Below, in pieces: positions 35,614 through 44,897 of a DNA stretch of 64,000 nt. A model generated the notes under the pieces. The model was not told the origin of the DNA. It did no database searches and saw only the letters and a list, made by a program, of their open reading frames with translations. The DNA is taken from the NCBI RefSeq assembly GCF_004353505.1, contig NZ_SMNQ01000001.1, forward strand, positions 62,001 through 126,000, given 5' to 3'. The stretch is from Streptomyces sp. WAC05374. Lineage in GTDB: Bacteria; Actinomycetota; Actinomycetes; Streptomycetales; Streptomycetaceae. The position numbers and the translations under genes are program-made. Every line of letters begins with the position of its first letter. Positions within the stretch are counted from its first letter, which is position 1.

Positions 35614-37522
35614 TCAGCCGCCGACGTGTATGCCGGGACGGCGGGCGGGGTCGGGCTCGTGCTTGCGGATGATCTCGCGGGTGACGGGTGCGGTGTCGCC
35701 GCGGCCGAGGAGGAAGTATCGGAACATGTGTTTCAGCGGGCTGCCTTCGGCCCAGGCGAAGTAGCAGTGCGGCTGGACGCCGGTGGTGTCGCGGAGCGCG
35801 AGCAGAATGGCGGCGATGGCGTTGGGTGCGGCCGGGGCTTCGGCGCGCAGAACGCGGTATCCGTCGACTTCGACGCCGTGGACGGTGAGGGTCTCGCTGA
35901 AGTCGGAGGGGTCGACGACGTCGATTTCCAGGAACACCACGTCGGCCGGGGCCGGCACGGGGTTGGTGCCGCGCTGCTCACGCTCCTTGGCACTGTACTC
36001 GGCTTCATCGCCGGCCTGACGGCGGTTGGCGATGATGTTTATGGCGTTGTCGTGGGCCAGGGTGTCAGTGATGAACTGACGGGCTGCGGGGTCGAAGACG
36101 ATGCGGTCGGCGCGCAGTTCGGTGGTGCGGGAGACCCGGGAAATCAGCGACACGATGATGATGCCGGCGATGAAGAAGCCGGAGATGGCGATGCCGTCGG
36201 GCTTGTCGATGATGTTGGCGCCCAGGGCGTAGAGCAGGACGGCTGTGAGGAGGGCGAAGCCGATGGCGGTCGCGCGACGGCGACGGCGTGCGACGGAGAC
36301 GGTGACGGCGAAGGCGCCGGAGACCATCATGGCCAGGATGCCGGTGGCGTAGGCGCCGGCCTGGGAGTCCACGTCGGCATCGAACGCGATCGTGATGACG
36401 ATGCACACGGCGGTGTAGACGAGGACGACCGGGCGCACGGCGCGCCCCCATTCCGGGGCCATGCCGTAGTCGGGCAGGTAGCGGGGGACGATGTTGATCA
36501 GTCCGGCCATGGCGGAGGCACCGGCGAACCACAGGATGAGGATGGTGCTGATGTCGTAGACGGTGCCGAAGGTCTCTCCGACATGTTCGTGGGCCAGCCA
36601 GGCCAGCGCGCGGCCGTTGGCCGCACCGCCCGGCTCGAACTGCTCATGAGGGATGAGGACGGTGGTGACGAAGCTCGCGGACAACAGGTAGACGCTCATG
36701 ATGAGTGCGGCGGTGGTCAGCAGCTTGCGGGTGTTGCGGATGCGCGAGCGCAATCGCTGCTCCTCATCCGGGCCTTCGGCGGATACCAGCGGCATCATGC
36801 TCACACCGGTCTCGAAGCCCGACAGGCCGAGCACCAACAGAGGGAAGGCCAACAGCGCCGGACCCATCAGGTCCCCCAGGCCACCTCCGCCTTCGACAAG
36901 AGCATCCGTCCACGCCGACCAGGCTCCTGGGGTGGTGACGACATGAGTCAGGCCCACCGCGATCACGACAGCGTTCAGCGCGAGGAAAACCGCGACCAGC
37001 GGGATGGCCACACTGACCGCTTCGCTGAACCCGAGCAGGAACACTCCGCCGAGCACCAGCAGCAGCGCCACCGTGAGAGCGACCTCATGGCCGTGCAGAG
37101 CCTGGGGGAAGAAGGGGTTCTCAACCACATGCACGGACGCGTCCGCAGTGGAAAGCGTGATCGTGATGATCCACGACGTAGCCACGAAGCCGAGCAGGAC
37201 CAGCACGAACAGCTTGCCCCACCATCCCCAGCAACGTCAGCGCAACGATCAGCAGAGTCGCCAACGGCGAGACCGCCCCGGCCGCCAGTGCGGCGATCGC
37301 CGGCACGTAGGCGAGGCTGGAGAAGTAGTCGACACCGGTCAGGCACATCACCTTCCACCAGGCGTGCGGCTCGGCGTGCCCCTCCCCGGCCGCCGGCCCG
37401 ACCGGCTGCACCTGGTGGTGCAGCATCCACCGGGCCAGCTTGCCGGTCGGCTGCGCCCGCAGAGCGGGGCTCTCCACCACCTCTGGCACCGCAGGTTCGT
37501 TCACGTCGTCCATATCCCCCAT
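35614..37522 (-). pseudogene. APC permease with internal deletion
   Basis: The N-terminal frame from ATG 37522 reads ... [43 protein letters not shown]. The rest, from [18 protein letters not shown] to the end (530 residues, intact), is in another frame. Relatives have roughly 30-40 residues between these blocks (a second short helix and a SPHGxG loop). These are missing at about 37218, so this is a deletion plus frame loss rather than a single-base error. The remaining protein would lack part of the membrane core. Substrate unknown; APC-type amino-acid or cation transporter. Confidence 0.8.
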
Positions 37523-37969
37523 CAGCCTTTCCTGCCCTGCTCAGCACACCGGTCATGGATGCCGTCGCACTCACGGCACGATCACCGAGTATGCGAACTC
37601 TCGGCGGCATCAGTCCTCTTGGGGGCCGACACGCGGGCGCGTCGCTGCCCTGCCGCCTTGTTCCCCCATCCCTCGCCTCCCATCCCCCCTGCGTTCCCGG
37701 CAAATGGACCGGTGGTGACCTCAGGGCAGCCAGCCGGATGCTTGGATGCCGGGTCGGCGACATCAGGGCCGACCCGATCACCTGCCAGGTCCGCGCCGCC
37801 CGGAACCGGGCCTGGCGACGTCGCCGCGTCCCGTAGGGTGACGTCGGGCCGTGATGCGGCGGGGCACGTCGCGGGCGGGCTGATTTCGTGTCTGCCCATC
37901 ACACCAATAGGTCACGGATGGCCGCTACCGTGACGAGCGACGCCAGGGCTGGTCCCATTACCCGTGGCG
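37523..37969. other. upstream region of the broken APC gene
   Basis: No gene found. A 9-bp stem hairpin (CGGGTCGGC near 37750 with GCCGACCCG near 37770) lies in the leader of the APC gene and could be part of an attenuator. I looked for a c-di-AMP riboswitch core and could not find one. Confidence 0.4.
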
Positions 37970-38163
37970 CCGTGCCACGACCGCCTGTGCCACCTCGTAG
38001 CCGATCCGGTCGGCAAGGTCCTGCTCCGTAATGGTGGTAGGCCCCTTGACCCGCAGGAGCCCCAGCCGCTCGCGGACGCGCTGGGCGAACTCTGCGACGG
38101 CGATCTGTCCCAAGAGCCGCCGGACAGCAGCCCGCCGGTAGTTGTCACCCGATGCCCGCGTTC
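37970..38163 (-). pseudogene. start-less hypothetical fragment
   Basis: The frame NYRRAAVRRLLGQIAVAEFAQRVRERLGLL...TITEQDLADRIGYEVAQAVVARRHG ends in a stop near 37970. It is plausibly coding (helical, charged), but no ATG or GTG with a ribosome binding site begins it. Probably the 3' part of a lost gene. Confidence 0.35.
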
Positions 38164-38178
38164 GAACCTTGACGGCCG

Positions 38179-38715
38179 TCAGGGGCTGATGATCAGCCCC
38201 ACCGTCGCCAAGGCGCCGCCCGTGAGGGCCAGGAGGGTCATTCGCCGGGCGTTGCGTACGTAGCTCTGGCGGCGCTTGCGCTCCCTGCGGACCGCGACCT
38301 TCGTCCCCAGGTGCACCTGCCTGGTGTTCTGCGGGTCGAAGACCAGGGGGTAGCTCTGTCCGACGACGTGGGCGTGGCCCACGTTCGCACCCTCTTGGTG
38401 CCGGCCGGAGCCTTCCGGGGACTGCCACTCGTAGACAGCGCTCGCGTAACCGTTGGTGCCGAACGGCACTAGGCTCACCAGCTCCGCTCGCACCTCGACG
38501 CCGGATTCGTACAGCTCCGTCATCTTCTTGAGCTCCGCTCCTTCGCCTTTGATCAGTATCAGGCCGAAGAAGCAGAAGGCCGCGGATGCGAGGACGGCAA
38601 GGAGGAGCACGGTCATCACCAGGTTCACAGACGGACGGTACGGCACCACAGGTTCAATCCGAAAGCCCCTCAACTCTTCACCAGCGGGGACTTCGCCACC
38701 TACGATCACGCGCAT
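38179..38715 (-). CDS. DUF3592-like membrane protein
   Basis: About 178 residues. A membrane segment near the start (LVMTVLLLAVLASAAFCFFGLILI) and one near the end (MTLLALTGGALATVGLIIS) bracket an extracytoplasmic-like domain with GVEVRAELVSLVPFG and YPLVFDPQNTRQVHLGT. The 'DPxNT/P' turn is typical of DUF3592. The start ATG (38713-38715) overlaps the start codon of the divergent gene. A GTG two codons in is an alternative. Confidence 0.7.
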   Translation of the reverse strand: MRVIVGGEVPAGEELRGFRIEPVVPYRPSVNLVMTVLLLAVLASAAFCFFGLILIKGEGAELKKMTELYESGVEVRAELVSLVPFGTNGYASAVYEWQSPEGSGRHQEGANVGHAHVVGQSYPLVFDPQNTRQVHLGTKVAVRRERKRRQSYVRNARRMTLLALTGGALATVGLIISP

Positions 38716-39568
38716 GTCGATCTCTTCGCCCGTCCCCGTCCTCCGTGGCGACAGGGGCATCGAACTCCGCTCCACCGGTGGGGAGCTGCTGCTGCGGCGT
38801 CCGGACGCCGAGCTGCGCATACCGTTCGCCTCGGTCGCCCGGGTCCACGCCGAACGGCGCGACATCCTCCTGGAGTTGACCGCTCCGGCGGGAGTCGATC
38901 CGACGGTGTACCGCGTCAGCGACGTCAGCGCGGCCGCCGCGGGCGTCTTCGCCGACGCGGTGAACGCCGCTCTGCCGGAACAGACCGCGGACGAGGAGAC
39001 GGTCGACGGTTCCACGCTTGTCGTGATCCGGAGCCTGGTCATCGGTGACGAGGGCGAAGACGAAGCGGACGAGAACCTGGTCCAAGTCGGATTGCCCACC
39101 CACGGCATCCGGCTGATGTACACCGGCTGCGCGGCCATCGCAGCCCTGGCCGTCGTCGTCGGTGTGCTGGGCGGGGACTGGAGCCGGGCCATCGCGACGC
39201 TGCTGCTCGGGGCGACGGGCGTGGCCTGCTCCTACCTCGTTGTGATGCTGTTCGCGATGGTGTGGCGGGACTGGTACCTGCCCCGCCACGGCATCACTGT
39301 GGAGGGGCGGCAGGTGTTCCGGGAGGACGACGGCGACACCGTCCACGCGTTCTCGGCCACCGACGGCGTGACCCGCTACATCCACGGCCACAACAAGGGC
39401 AAGACTGTCCGGATCGCCTACCACCCGAAGAACCCCGCGTACGCCGTCGTCTGCCCTCCGACGGGCGACAGGGTGCTCATTCTCGTCGTATCCATGGTCG
39501 CCGCCGTCATCGCGGGGTTCATGAACTACGGGACGTACCAGCTCGTGCTCCCCGCCTTCACCGGCTGA
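38714..39568 (+). CDS. membrane protein with PH-like N-terminus and DUF3592-like end
   Basis: A 284-residue protein. The N-terminal ~90 residues alternate strands (RGIELRSTGGELLLRRPDAELRIPFASVARV), like a small beta domain. Two membrane segments follow (YTGCAAIAALAVVVGVLGG; ATLLLGATGVACSYLVVMLFAMV), then a domain with KTVRIAYHPKNPAYAVV. That is the same YDPxNP-type turn as in the divergent neighbour. A last membrane helix ends the protein. The two genes start on overlapping ATGs. Confidence 0.75.
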   Translation: MSISSPVPVLRGDRGIELRSTGGELLLRRPDAELRIPFASVARVHAERRDILLELTAPAGVDPTVYRVSDVSAAAAGVFADAVNAALPEQTADEETVDGSTLVVIRSLVIGDEGEDEADENLVQVGLPTHGIRLMYTGCAAIAALAVVVGVLGGDWSRAIATLLLGATGVACSYLVVMLFAMVWRDWYLPRHGITVEGRQVFREDDGDTVHAFSATDGVTRYIHGHNKGKTVRIAYHPKNPAYAVVCPPTGDRVLILVVSMVAAVIAGFMNYGTYQLVLPAFTG

Positions 39569-39584
39569 TCCTCGTCCTGCGCGT

Positions 39585-39611
39585 CCGTCCGTGCCGCGGC
39601 GGCACGGACGG
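39585..39611 (+). terminator. hairpin terminator
   Basis: CCGTCCGTGCCGC (39585-39597) is the reverse complement of 39599-39611, giving a 13-bp arm pair with almost no loop (11 bp if the centre opens), 16 bases after the stop of the membrane-protein gene. Confidence 0.75.
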
Positions 39612-39785
39612 TCAAGGTGTCGAGGAGGGAGGAAGAACCGGGTGCTGGACATGGAGAAGCACGCCGTCCACGCCACGGCCTGCAACGCTCCAGCGCTGCC
39701 CTCCCGGCGTCAGTCAACCCGCCACCCTGTGCGCACCTCACCCGCACTGGACTTCTGGCGCAGCAGGCAGGCCGGTGTTGCCCAC

Positions 39786-40232
39786 TCAGAAGTCGTGGCA
39801 GGCCGGTCCTTGGGAGCCGACAATGATCCAGTTGAAGACGGCCCGGGTGCTCGGCCCGTAGAGGCCGTCGTCGGAGATGCCGTGGTAGCGCTGCACCTTG
39901 GCCACGGCAGCCTTGGTCCCGGGGCCGTAGATGCCGTCCACGGCGATATCGGCGAAGTTGTAGCAGCGGTTGATGGAGTTCTGAAGTGCCCTGACGGCTG
40001 AGCTGCTGTTGCCCGGCCCGAGCTGGCAGTTCAGGGAGCCGTTCGAAGCAGCGGCTACGGGGCCGGAGAACTTGTAACCGTACCCGTCCGTCCACGTTTT
40101 GCTGACGGTCTTGGTGCAGATGGGGGTGACGGCCTGGGCCTGGGGAGCCGCCACCCCGACCACTCCGGTCGCGAGCAGTACGGAGCCGAGTCCCGTAGCA
40201 GCGACGCGCCGGGCTCCGGTGATGATGGACAT
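39786..40232 (-). CDS. secreted peptidoglycan-binding-like protein 1
   Basis: A 148-residue protein with a clear signal peptide (GLGSVLLATGVVGVAAPQAQA). A PG_binding_1-like helical repeat follows: VRALQNSINRCYNFADIAVDGIYGPGTKAAVAKVQRYHGISDDGLYGPSTR, where the D-G-x-Y/F-G-P-x-T pattern is the signature. It probably binds the cell wall. The ATG at 40230-40232 follows GGAGG. It is the second member of a tandem pair. Confidence 0.85.
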   Translation of the reverse strand: MSIITGARRVAATGLGSVLLATGVVGVAAPQAQAVTPICTKTVSKTWTDGYGYKFSGPVAAASNGSLNCQLGPGNSSSAVRALQNSINRCYNFADIAVDGIYGPGTKAAVAKVQRYHGISDDGLYGPSTRAVFNWIIVGSQGPACHDF

Positions 40233-40287
40233 GGGTGTACCTCCGTTGATGGTGCGATGTTTCGGCGGGAACAACGCGTCCGGTATG

Positions 40288-40731
40288 TCAGAGCCGGTCG
40301 CAGTACTTCCAGGTCCCTCCTGCGGGCGTCTTCTCGGTGACGTCCCAGAGGATGACGTTGCGGGTCTGAGGGCCGTAGAGGCCGTCGTCGTCGATGCCGC
40401 TGTTTCGCTGGACTGCCGCGAGGGCGCTTTTGGTCCTGTCGCCGTAAACTCCATCGACTGCGATGTTCTTCTTGTGACACAGCTTCAACGCCGCCTGCAG
40501 GGCCTTCACCCCGGCACCGCTGTTGCCCGGGCCGAGCCGGCAGTTGAGCGAGCCTCCCGACGTCGACGGCACAGGCCCGTGTCCCGCACCCCATGACACC
40601 GAGGCGGCCTTCACACAGACAGGCACCACCGCCTCAGCCTGGCCAGCCGTGCCTGCGAGGAAGCCAGTGCTGAGAAGCGCCGCCACCACACCTGCGGTGA
40701 CGGCACGGTGCGTCCTCAATCCGATCAGCAT
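40288..40731 (-). CDS. secreted peptidoglycan-binding-like protein 2
   Basis: A 147-residue paralogue of the next gene: signal peptide (AVTAGVVAALLSTGFLAGTAGQAEA), a four-Cys pattern (CVKA, NCRLG, LCHKK, YCDRL) and a PG_binding_1-like repeat with DGVYGDRTKSALAAVQRNSGIDDDGLYGPQTR. The gap to its partner is 55 bases, so they are probably co-transcribed and arose by duplication. Confidence 0.85.
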   Translation of the reverse strand: MLIGLRTHRAVTAGVVAALLSTGFLAGTAGQAEAVVPVCVKAASVSWGAGHGPVPSTSGGSLNCRLGPGNSGAGVKALQAALKLCHKKNIAVDGVYGDRTKSALAAVQRNSGIDDDGLYGPQTRNVILWDVTEKTPAGGTWKYCDRL

Positions 40732-40946
40732 TGACGAGCTGCCCCCAGATCAACCGAATAACGCGACACCCTGCTGGAAACCTTGTCCGTACAGGGCCGA
40801 GCCGCCGAAAACCTGTGCCCCGGCCCGCTCAAAAGGAAGGCTAGGGTTCCCGATTTCCGTGCACATCGGGGTGCACCCTGAGTCAATTCCCAGCCACACG
40901 CTTTCCGCCAGCTCCAGCCGACAGTGCCTCTTGGCATCATGCCCGC

Positions 40947-41443
40947 ATGGATTTCCTCCTCGCACCACCGACCGGCATCGGCCCGCTCCGCATCGGAATG
41001 CCCCGGGACGAAGCCGATGCCGCGTTGGACTCGCTCCGCGACCTTCCGCGTTCTCGGAATCAGACCGGCCAGGGCAGCACATCTTCCGCCCGAGCGGACT
41101 GATGGTCAGCATTCACTGCATGCAGGGCCAGCTCCAGGCAGTCGAGCTCGCACGCCCGACTGCCGCAACGGACCGCGTGGTCTTCCACGACGTGGACGTA
41201 TTCGCCCTGCCGGCCCACGAGGTGGTCACCCGCATGCGCGAACACGCCACGATCGAGGCGGATCTGGAAGACCCCGCTTCGTTCATCGCCCCCGACCTCC
41301 TGCTGAGCTTCTGGCGTCCGTTCGAAGCCGACGATGACCCGGATGAGGAACAGGGCTACTACTTCACCACGATCCTGCTGGGCCGCCCCGGCTACTACGA
41401 CACACCTGCTGAAGCCGAGGAACGACTCCGGCGGAACTCATAG
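40947..41443 (+). pseudogene. frameshifted hypothetical gene
   Basis: Starts at ATG 40947 (DFLLAPPTGIGPLRIGMPRDEADAALDSLRDLP), then needs a frame change near 41055 to read SESDRPGQHIFRPSGLMVSIHCMQGQLQAVEL and on to WRPFEADDDPDEEQGYYFTTILLGRPGYYDTPAEAEERL, ending at 41443. The whole corresponds to a small Streptomyces family of unknown function that resembles immunity-type proteins. One indel separates the halves. Confidence 0.6.
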
Positions 41444-41593
41444 GTTCGCCCCCGCGGCATCGGCGCCACGGCGGTGCCGTCAAAACTCGTGAACATCCGC
41501 GGCCCTCTTGATCGCTCGCTGCTGACGGAACTCATCGACAAACGCTGTTCCTAGAAGTGAACGAAGCCATGGCTCGTGCGGCCGATCACGTAA

Positions 41594-41981
41594 CTAGCGC
41601 TTGTCCTCATCGACAAGTCCACCCGGATCGGGCGCCGCGACGCCGCCATGATGAGTGGTGAACCGGTGCAACAACCGGATCGCCATGCTGCGGTTGTAAC
41701 GGTGGGCGATGTCGTAGGCGGTTTCGCCGTCGAGGGTTATGGTCGGGTCGGCGCCGTATGCAAGCAGAATTGCAGTGAGTGCGCTGTCAACCGGTTGTCT
41801 TGACTGGAGAGCCGAGTCCCCTTCCAGGTCGATGGCGTGCATCAGCAGGGTCATCCCGCAACAGACCTCGTTCACGTCGGCTCCCTCATCGAGGAGGCGC
41901 GTGAGCGTGGTCGCTCGACTCCACCGCTTGATGAGCGGGCGTCCATGGGTTTCCGAACTCGATGATGCTCACCACGGCATC
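41594..41981 (-). pseudogene. ankyrin-repeat protein, frameshifted
   Basis: From GTG near 41980 it reads SIIEFGNPWTPAHQAVE, then after a frame change near 41925 ATTLTRLLDEGADVNEVCCGMTLLMHAIDLEGD, ALTAILLAYGADPTITLDGETAYDIAHRY and LLHRF. The TPLH-like and LLxxGADxN patterns mark about three ankyrin repeats, a protein-interaction fold. A single-base change breaks it at repeat one. Confidence 0.65.
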
Positions 41982-41993
41982 ATGCCTGACGGC

Positions 41994-42641
41994 TCACGAC
42001 CATGATCGGCCGGACCGGGCCTGGTGCGCATCCACCCGGGGCGCACCCTCTCCATACGGTGCGCACCACCGTCCATCCGGTGCGCATCCACTCGGTGGGC
42101 GGTGCGCGCCCGTGACGGTGCGGGTCTGGGCGGCGCTGGCTGGTGTGGCTGCCTGGCTCTCGCGTCCAAGCGAGCCTCGGGAGGGAGCGGTCACTCGCAG
42201 GGCCAGGAAGGCGAGGAGGGCGAACGCCACCACGGCGGTGAGGGTACGCGCGTAATTAAACAGTTCCCAGCGGTGCAGGATGCCTGCGTGGTCGGTCGGC
42301 GGTGCAGTGGCGGCCCACTGCTTGATACGGCCGTTGATCGGTACGTTCCCGAACCGGGTGATAACGAAGGATGCGACGGTCAGGGCCCCTGCCGTGGCCG
42401 CGAGGACTCGTGTCCGGCCTCGGGTGAGCGCGGCCAGGGCGAGGGAGCTGAGGGCTGAGATCGCCATGGTTCCCTGCACGGTGATCCCGTTCATCTTCAT
42501 CAGCTCGGCGTGGAAGTCGAGTCTCATGTCGAGTGGGACGGCATTGAAGGTCGGCACGAGATTCGCGGCGCCATAGCTGAAAGCGCCGGCAAGCAGCCCG
42601 GTGGAGAGCAGGGACAGTCCCTGGAGCAGACGGGTGCGCAT
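41994..42641 (-). CDS. DUF1772 (anthrone oxygenase-like) membrane protein
   Basis: A 215-residue protein with four hydrophobic helices and the DUF1772 hallmark ITRFGNVPINGRIKQW. Related proteins include aromatic polyketide anthrone oxygenases, but most are uncharacterised. After about residue 165 the family ends, and a Pro/Gly/Cys/Trp-rich tail follows, encoded by degenerate repeats of GGTGCGCATCC type (42020-42115). The tail is probably an accidental read-through into repeat DNA. Confidence 0.8.
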   Translation of the reverse strand: MRTRLLQGLSLLSTGLLAGAFSYGAANLVPTFNAVPLDMRLDFHAELMKMNGITVQGTMAISALSSLALAALTRGRTRVLAATAGALTVASFVITRFGNVPINGRIKQWAATAPPTDHAGILHRWELFNYARTLTAVVAFALLAFLALRVTAPSRGSLGRESQAATPASAAQTRTVTGAHRPPSGCAPDGRWCAPYGEGAPRVDAHQARSGRSWS

Positions 42642-42675
42642 GGTGGTGTCTCCTTGCGAGAGTGAGCGGCGGGGT

Positions 42676-43320
42676 TCAGACGGTGGTGAAACGGCTGCTT
42701 GGTTCGCCCCGGAGCCGACCGTTCGGAAGCCTGCAGCCGAAGGCGAGCAGGGCGAGGTCCTGGGCGGCGCCGTACACGGGAGAGCCGCCGTAGGGCCAGT
42801 CCAGGTCCTCAGCGCACAGCCGCACTCCGGAGATGTCGGCGCCGAAGAACCTCAGGCCGCTGGGCCGGATCCCGTCGAGCAGCACGCGCAGCCGTTTCGG
42901 GGGCACGCCGGTCGAGGCCGAGAGCGACGGTGATGTCCAGTCCGTGCACCACGTCGTGGCCGAGCGCCGCCGTGTACCCACCAACCGGTGGCGTCCAGGG
43001 GTGGTGGGCGCCCTCCCGCAAGAACGCGGCGAGCTCCGCGGTGGAATGGACGGCCGCGTCCCTGCGGGCGACTTGGTCGGTCATCCGGTGCAGGTTCCCC
43101 CGCGCCCTGGCCAGTTCGCCGAGCGTCGCTGGCAGGGAGAGCCGGAGGCCCATCGTTATGTGGGCCGCAACTCACGGACCCGCCATCCCGCGCAGAGGCT
43201 CCGCCTGTCCCACTGATCGTCCCCCAGGCCGTCGAGCAGGTCGGCCAGCTCGTGGCGTTCCGGCCGCGATCCACGCCCTGGCCTTCGCGTTCCTGTCCTT
43301 GCGAGGTGCCGCTTTCTCCA
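42676..43320 (-). pseudogene. maleylpyruvate isomerase-family gene, frameshifted
   Basis: Three frames in order: RHELADLLDGLGDDQWDRRSLCAGWRVREL (DinB-type start), then MGLRLSLPATLGELARARGNLHRMTDQVARRDA...HPWTPPVGGYTAALGHDVVHGLDITVALGL, then PPKRLRVLLDGIRPSGLRFFGADISGVRLCAEDLDWPYGG to 42676. The H...HDVVHGLDI positions correspond to the metal-binding helices of this mycothiol-dependent superfamily. Two indels prevent an intact product. Confidence 0.7.
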
Positions 43321-43366
43321 TGTGATCAAGCCTGCGGCCAACCCAAACGTACGTCCAATAGATTGA

Positions 43367-43663
43367 TGTGCTGCGATCTAGAATCAGTGATTATTGCCAG
43401 CCGCGCTTATTCGTCACCGTCGTCGGGGAAGGCGGTTTCACTCGCGCCGCCGCCCGGCTCATCTGGCCCAGCCTGGCCTCAGCACCCAGATCCGCCAGAT
43501 GGAGAAGGAGCTCGGGCAGCCTCTGCTCGACCGGTCCAACCGGTCGGTGACACCGACCGAAGTGGGTCGGTCCGTCCTGCCGTACGCGCGCGCTGCACTC
43601 GCCGCCGCTGACGCGGCGCGACAGACCGTCGCCGGCCTGGCCGCAGCCCTGCGGGCTGGGTGA
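43367..43663 (+). pseudogene. LysR-type regulator N-terminal fragment
   Basis: The LysR helix-turn-helix (RLFVTVVGEGGFTRAAARL, then after a frame change AQPGLSTQIRQMEKELGQPLLDRSNRSVTPTEVG) is readable and followed by the start of the linker helix. The ligand-binding domain is absent. Frameshifted and truncated, and divergent from the isomerase relic it may once have controlled. Confidence 0.7.
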
Positions 43664-43664
43664 T

Positions 43665-43745
43665 GCTTCTCGTCCGCGGCCTCCACCAGCTCGTTCACCA
43701 GCTTCGTCGCGAGGGTGTAGCGGACGTGGTAGCCCTTCACGGCGG
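43665..43745 (-). pseudogene. IS21 IstB remnant
   Basis: A short stretch, KGYHVRYTLATKLVNELVEAADEK, matches the segment after Walker A in a different IstB subfamily than the intact copy at 3726. Everything else of that element is gone. Confidence 0.55.
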
Positions 43746-44228
43746 CCTCGGTGCCCAGCGCGCGGAGCGAGCAGCCGGCTGAAAGGCTGAGGAGCTGCGG
43801 CCATGAAGCGTTGACGGCGTTCCAGCTTCGATCTCCCGCAGCACTTCTCCGTCATCGTCATAGAGCTCAAGCGTGAACCGCAGGCCGAACCGGGTCAGCA
43901 AGGCTGCCAGCTCCTCGAACCGTTGAGGATCGACAACTCCGTTCAGGAGCGTGTCCCCGTCGGTCGGGTCGACCTCGATGCAGCACCATCTGGTCTCGAC
44001 CTCATACGACTCCCACGACGAACCTGATCTGGAACTCCAGCCAGCCCCGATGAACCGCTCGGCCACCAACGATGCACTCGGGGCTCCTGCCAGGCCACCA
44101 CACACATTGTTGTTGATCTCAAGCCAGACGGGATCGAGCGGCTGTCCCTCATCGGACATATCCACAGATGGATTATGACGCAGACCCCGCAACCCGCGAT
44201 CGCACACGCTGTCGACATAAAAACTCAT
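43737..44228 (-). CDS. hypothetical protein
   Basis: Up to 163 residues from ATG 44228, or from the second Met before SDEGQPLDPVWLEINNN. The middle reads SWESYEVETRWCCIEVDPTDGDTLLNGVVDPQRFEELAALLTRFGLRFTLELYDDDGEV, which looks like a single alpha/beta domain. The last ~25 residues change character and may come from the joined IstB remnant, so the C-terminus is probably replaced. Function unknown. Confidence 0.5.
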   Translation of the reverse strand: MSFYVDSVCDRGLRGLRHNPSVDMSDEGQPLDPVWLEINNNVCGGLAGAPSASLVAERFIGAGWSSRSGSSWESYEVETRWCCIEVDPTDGDTLLNGVVDPQRFEELAALLTRFGLRFTLELYDDDGEVLREIEAGTPSTLHGRSSSAFQPAARSARWAPRPP

Positions 44229-44289
44229 CGACGTTGATCACTGCACACTGGGCCACACGCCTCCCGAACTCCTCGACAAATGACTCCCC

Positions 44290-44630
44290 CCAAGAAGTCG
44301 TCATAGCCACCCCCGGACAAAGCGCGGCCGCGGCGGCCAGGGCCTGGCGCTCGGCGTCGTCCACCGTGAGCTGCCATCGCTTCTTGGCAGCGGTCCAGTC
44401 TGCGACGTAGGCGCCGTGCTGGCCGCCGGCCGGCGGCATCCACTCGGCCGGGTCCTTGTCCGTCTTCGAGCGGTTCGTCTTCGCGGTGACCCGGCGTTCA
44501 GGGACCGCTCGGCGTCCAGGTCTTTGGCGTAGGCCTGGCGCCGCGCCGCCGTCCAGCCGCTTGCCCCGGAATCCCAGGCCTCCGCGAGCGGCACCACGTA
44601 GTCCGCTGTCCACGGCCTAAGGCCGGGCCC
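44290..44630 (-). pseudogene. HNH/DUF1524 nuclease C-terminal relic
   Basis: VVPLAEAWDSGASGWTAARRQAYAKDLDAERSL continues after a frame change as TAKTNRSKTDKDPAEWMPPAGGQHGAYVADWTAAKKRWQLTVDDAERQAL, the conserved end of secreted GmrSD-type HNH endonucleases. The motif just before VVPL reads DY where the family has the catalytic DH, so even the retained part lacks the key His. The N-terminal half is missing. Confidence 0.6.
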
Positions 44631-44897
44631 CGGGCGTACCGCCCCGCTGCCCCAGAGGCAGCCTGGGGCGTGGCAGGCGGTGCGGCCCTGGTGGTGCGGG
44701 ATGTCGGGACGGGATCATCGGTGGCCGTCTCGTCGCCTGGTGCCCGCTCTGCGATGCCCCTTCGCGGGCGGGTGCCAGCGACCCATGAGGAGCTCGCCGA
44801 CGCCCTCGCCGGGGCCATGGACGGCTGATCCCCGACGAGCTCATCTGCACCCAGCCCGGGACTGCGAGGATGACCCGCGTCATCGGCACACGGCGTC

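Noticed and set aside
37523..37820. Possible c-di-AMP (ydaO-type) riboswitch before the APC permease
   Set aside because: Such switches precede potassium transporters in Streptomyces, but I could not align the conserved core. Only a simple hairpin is visible.
44640..44829. Plus-strand frame ending VPATHEELADALAGAMDG
   Set aside because: Codon use is plausible but there is no start, no domain and it overlaps nuclease debris.
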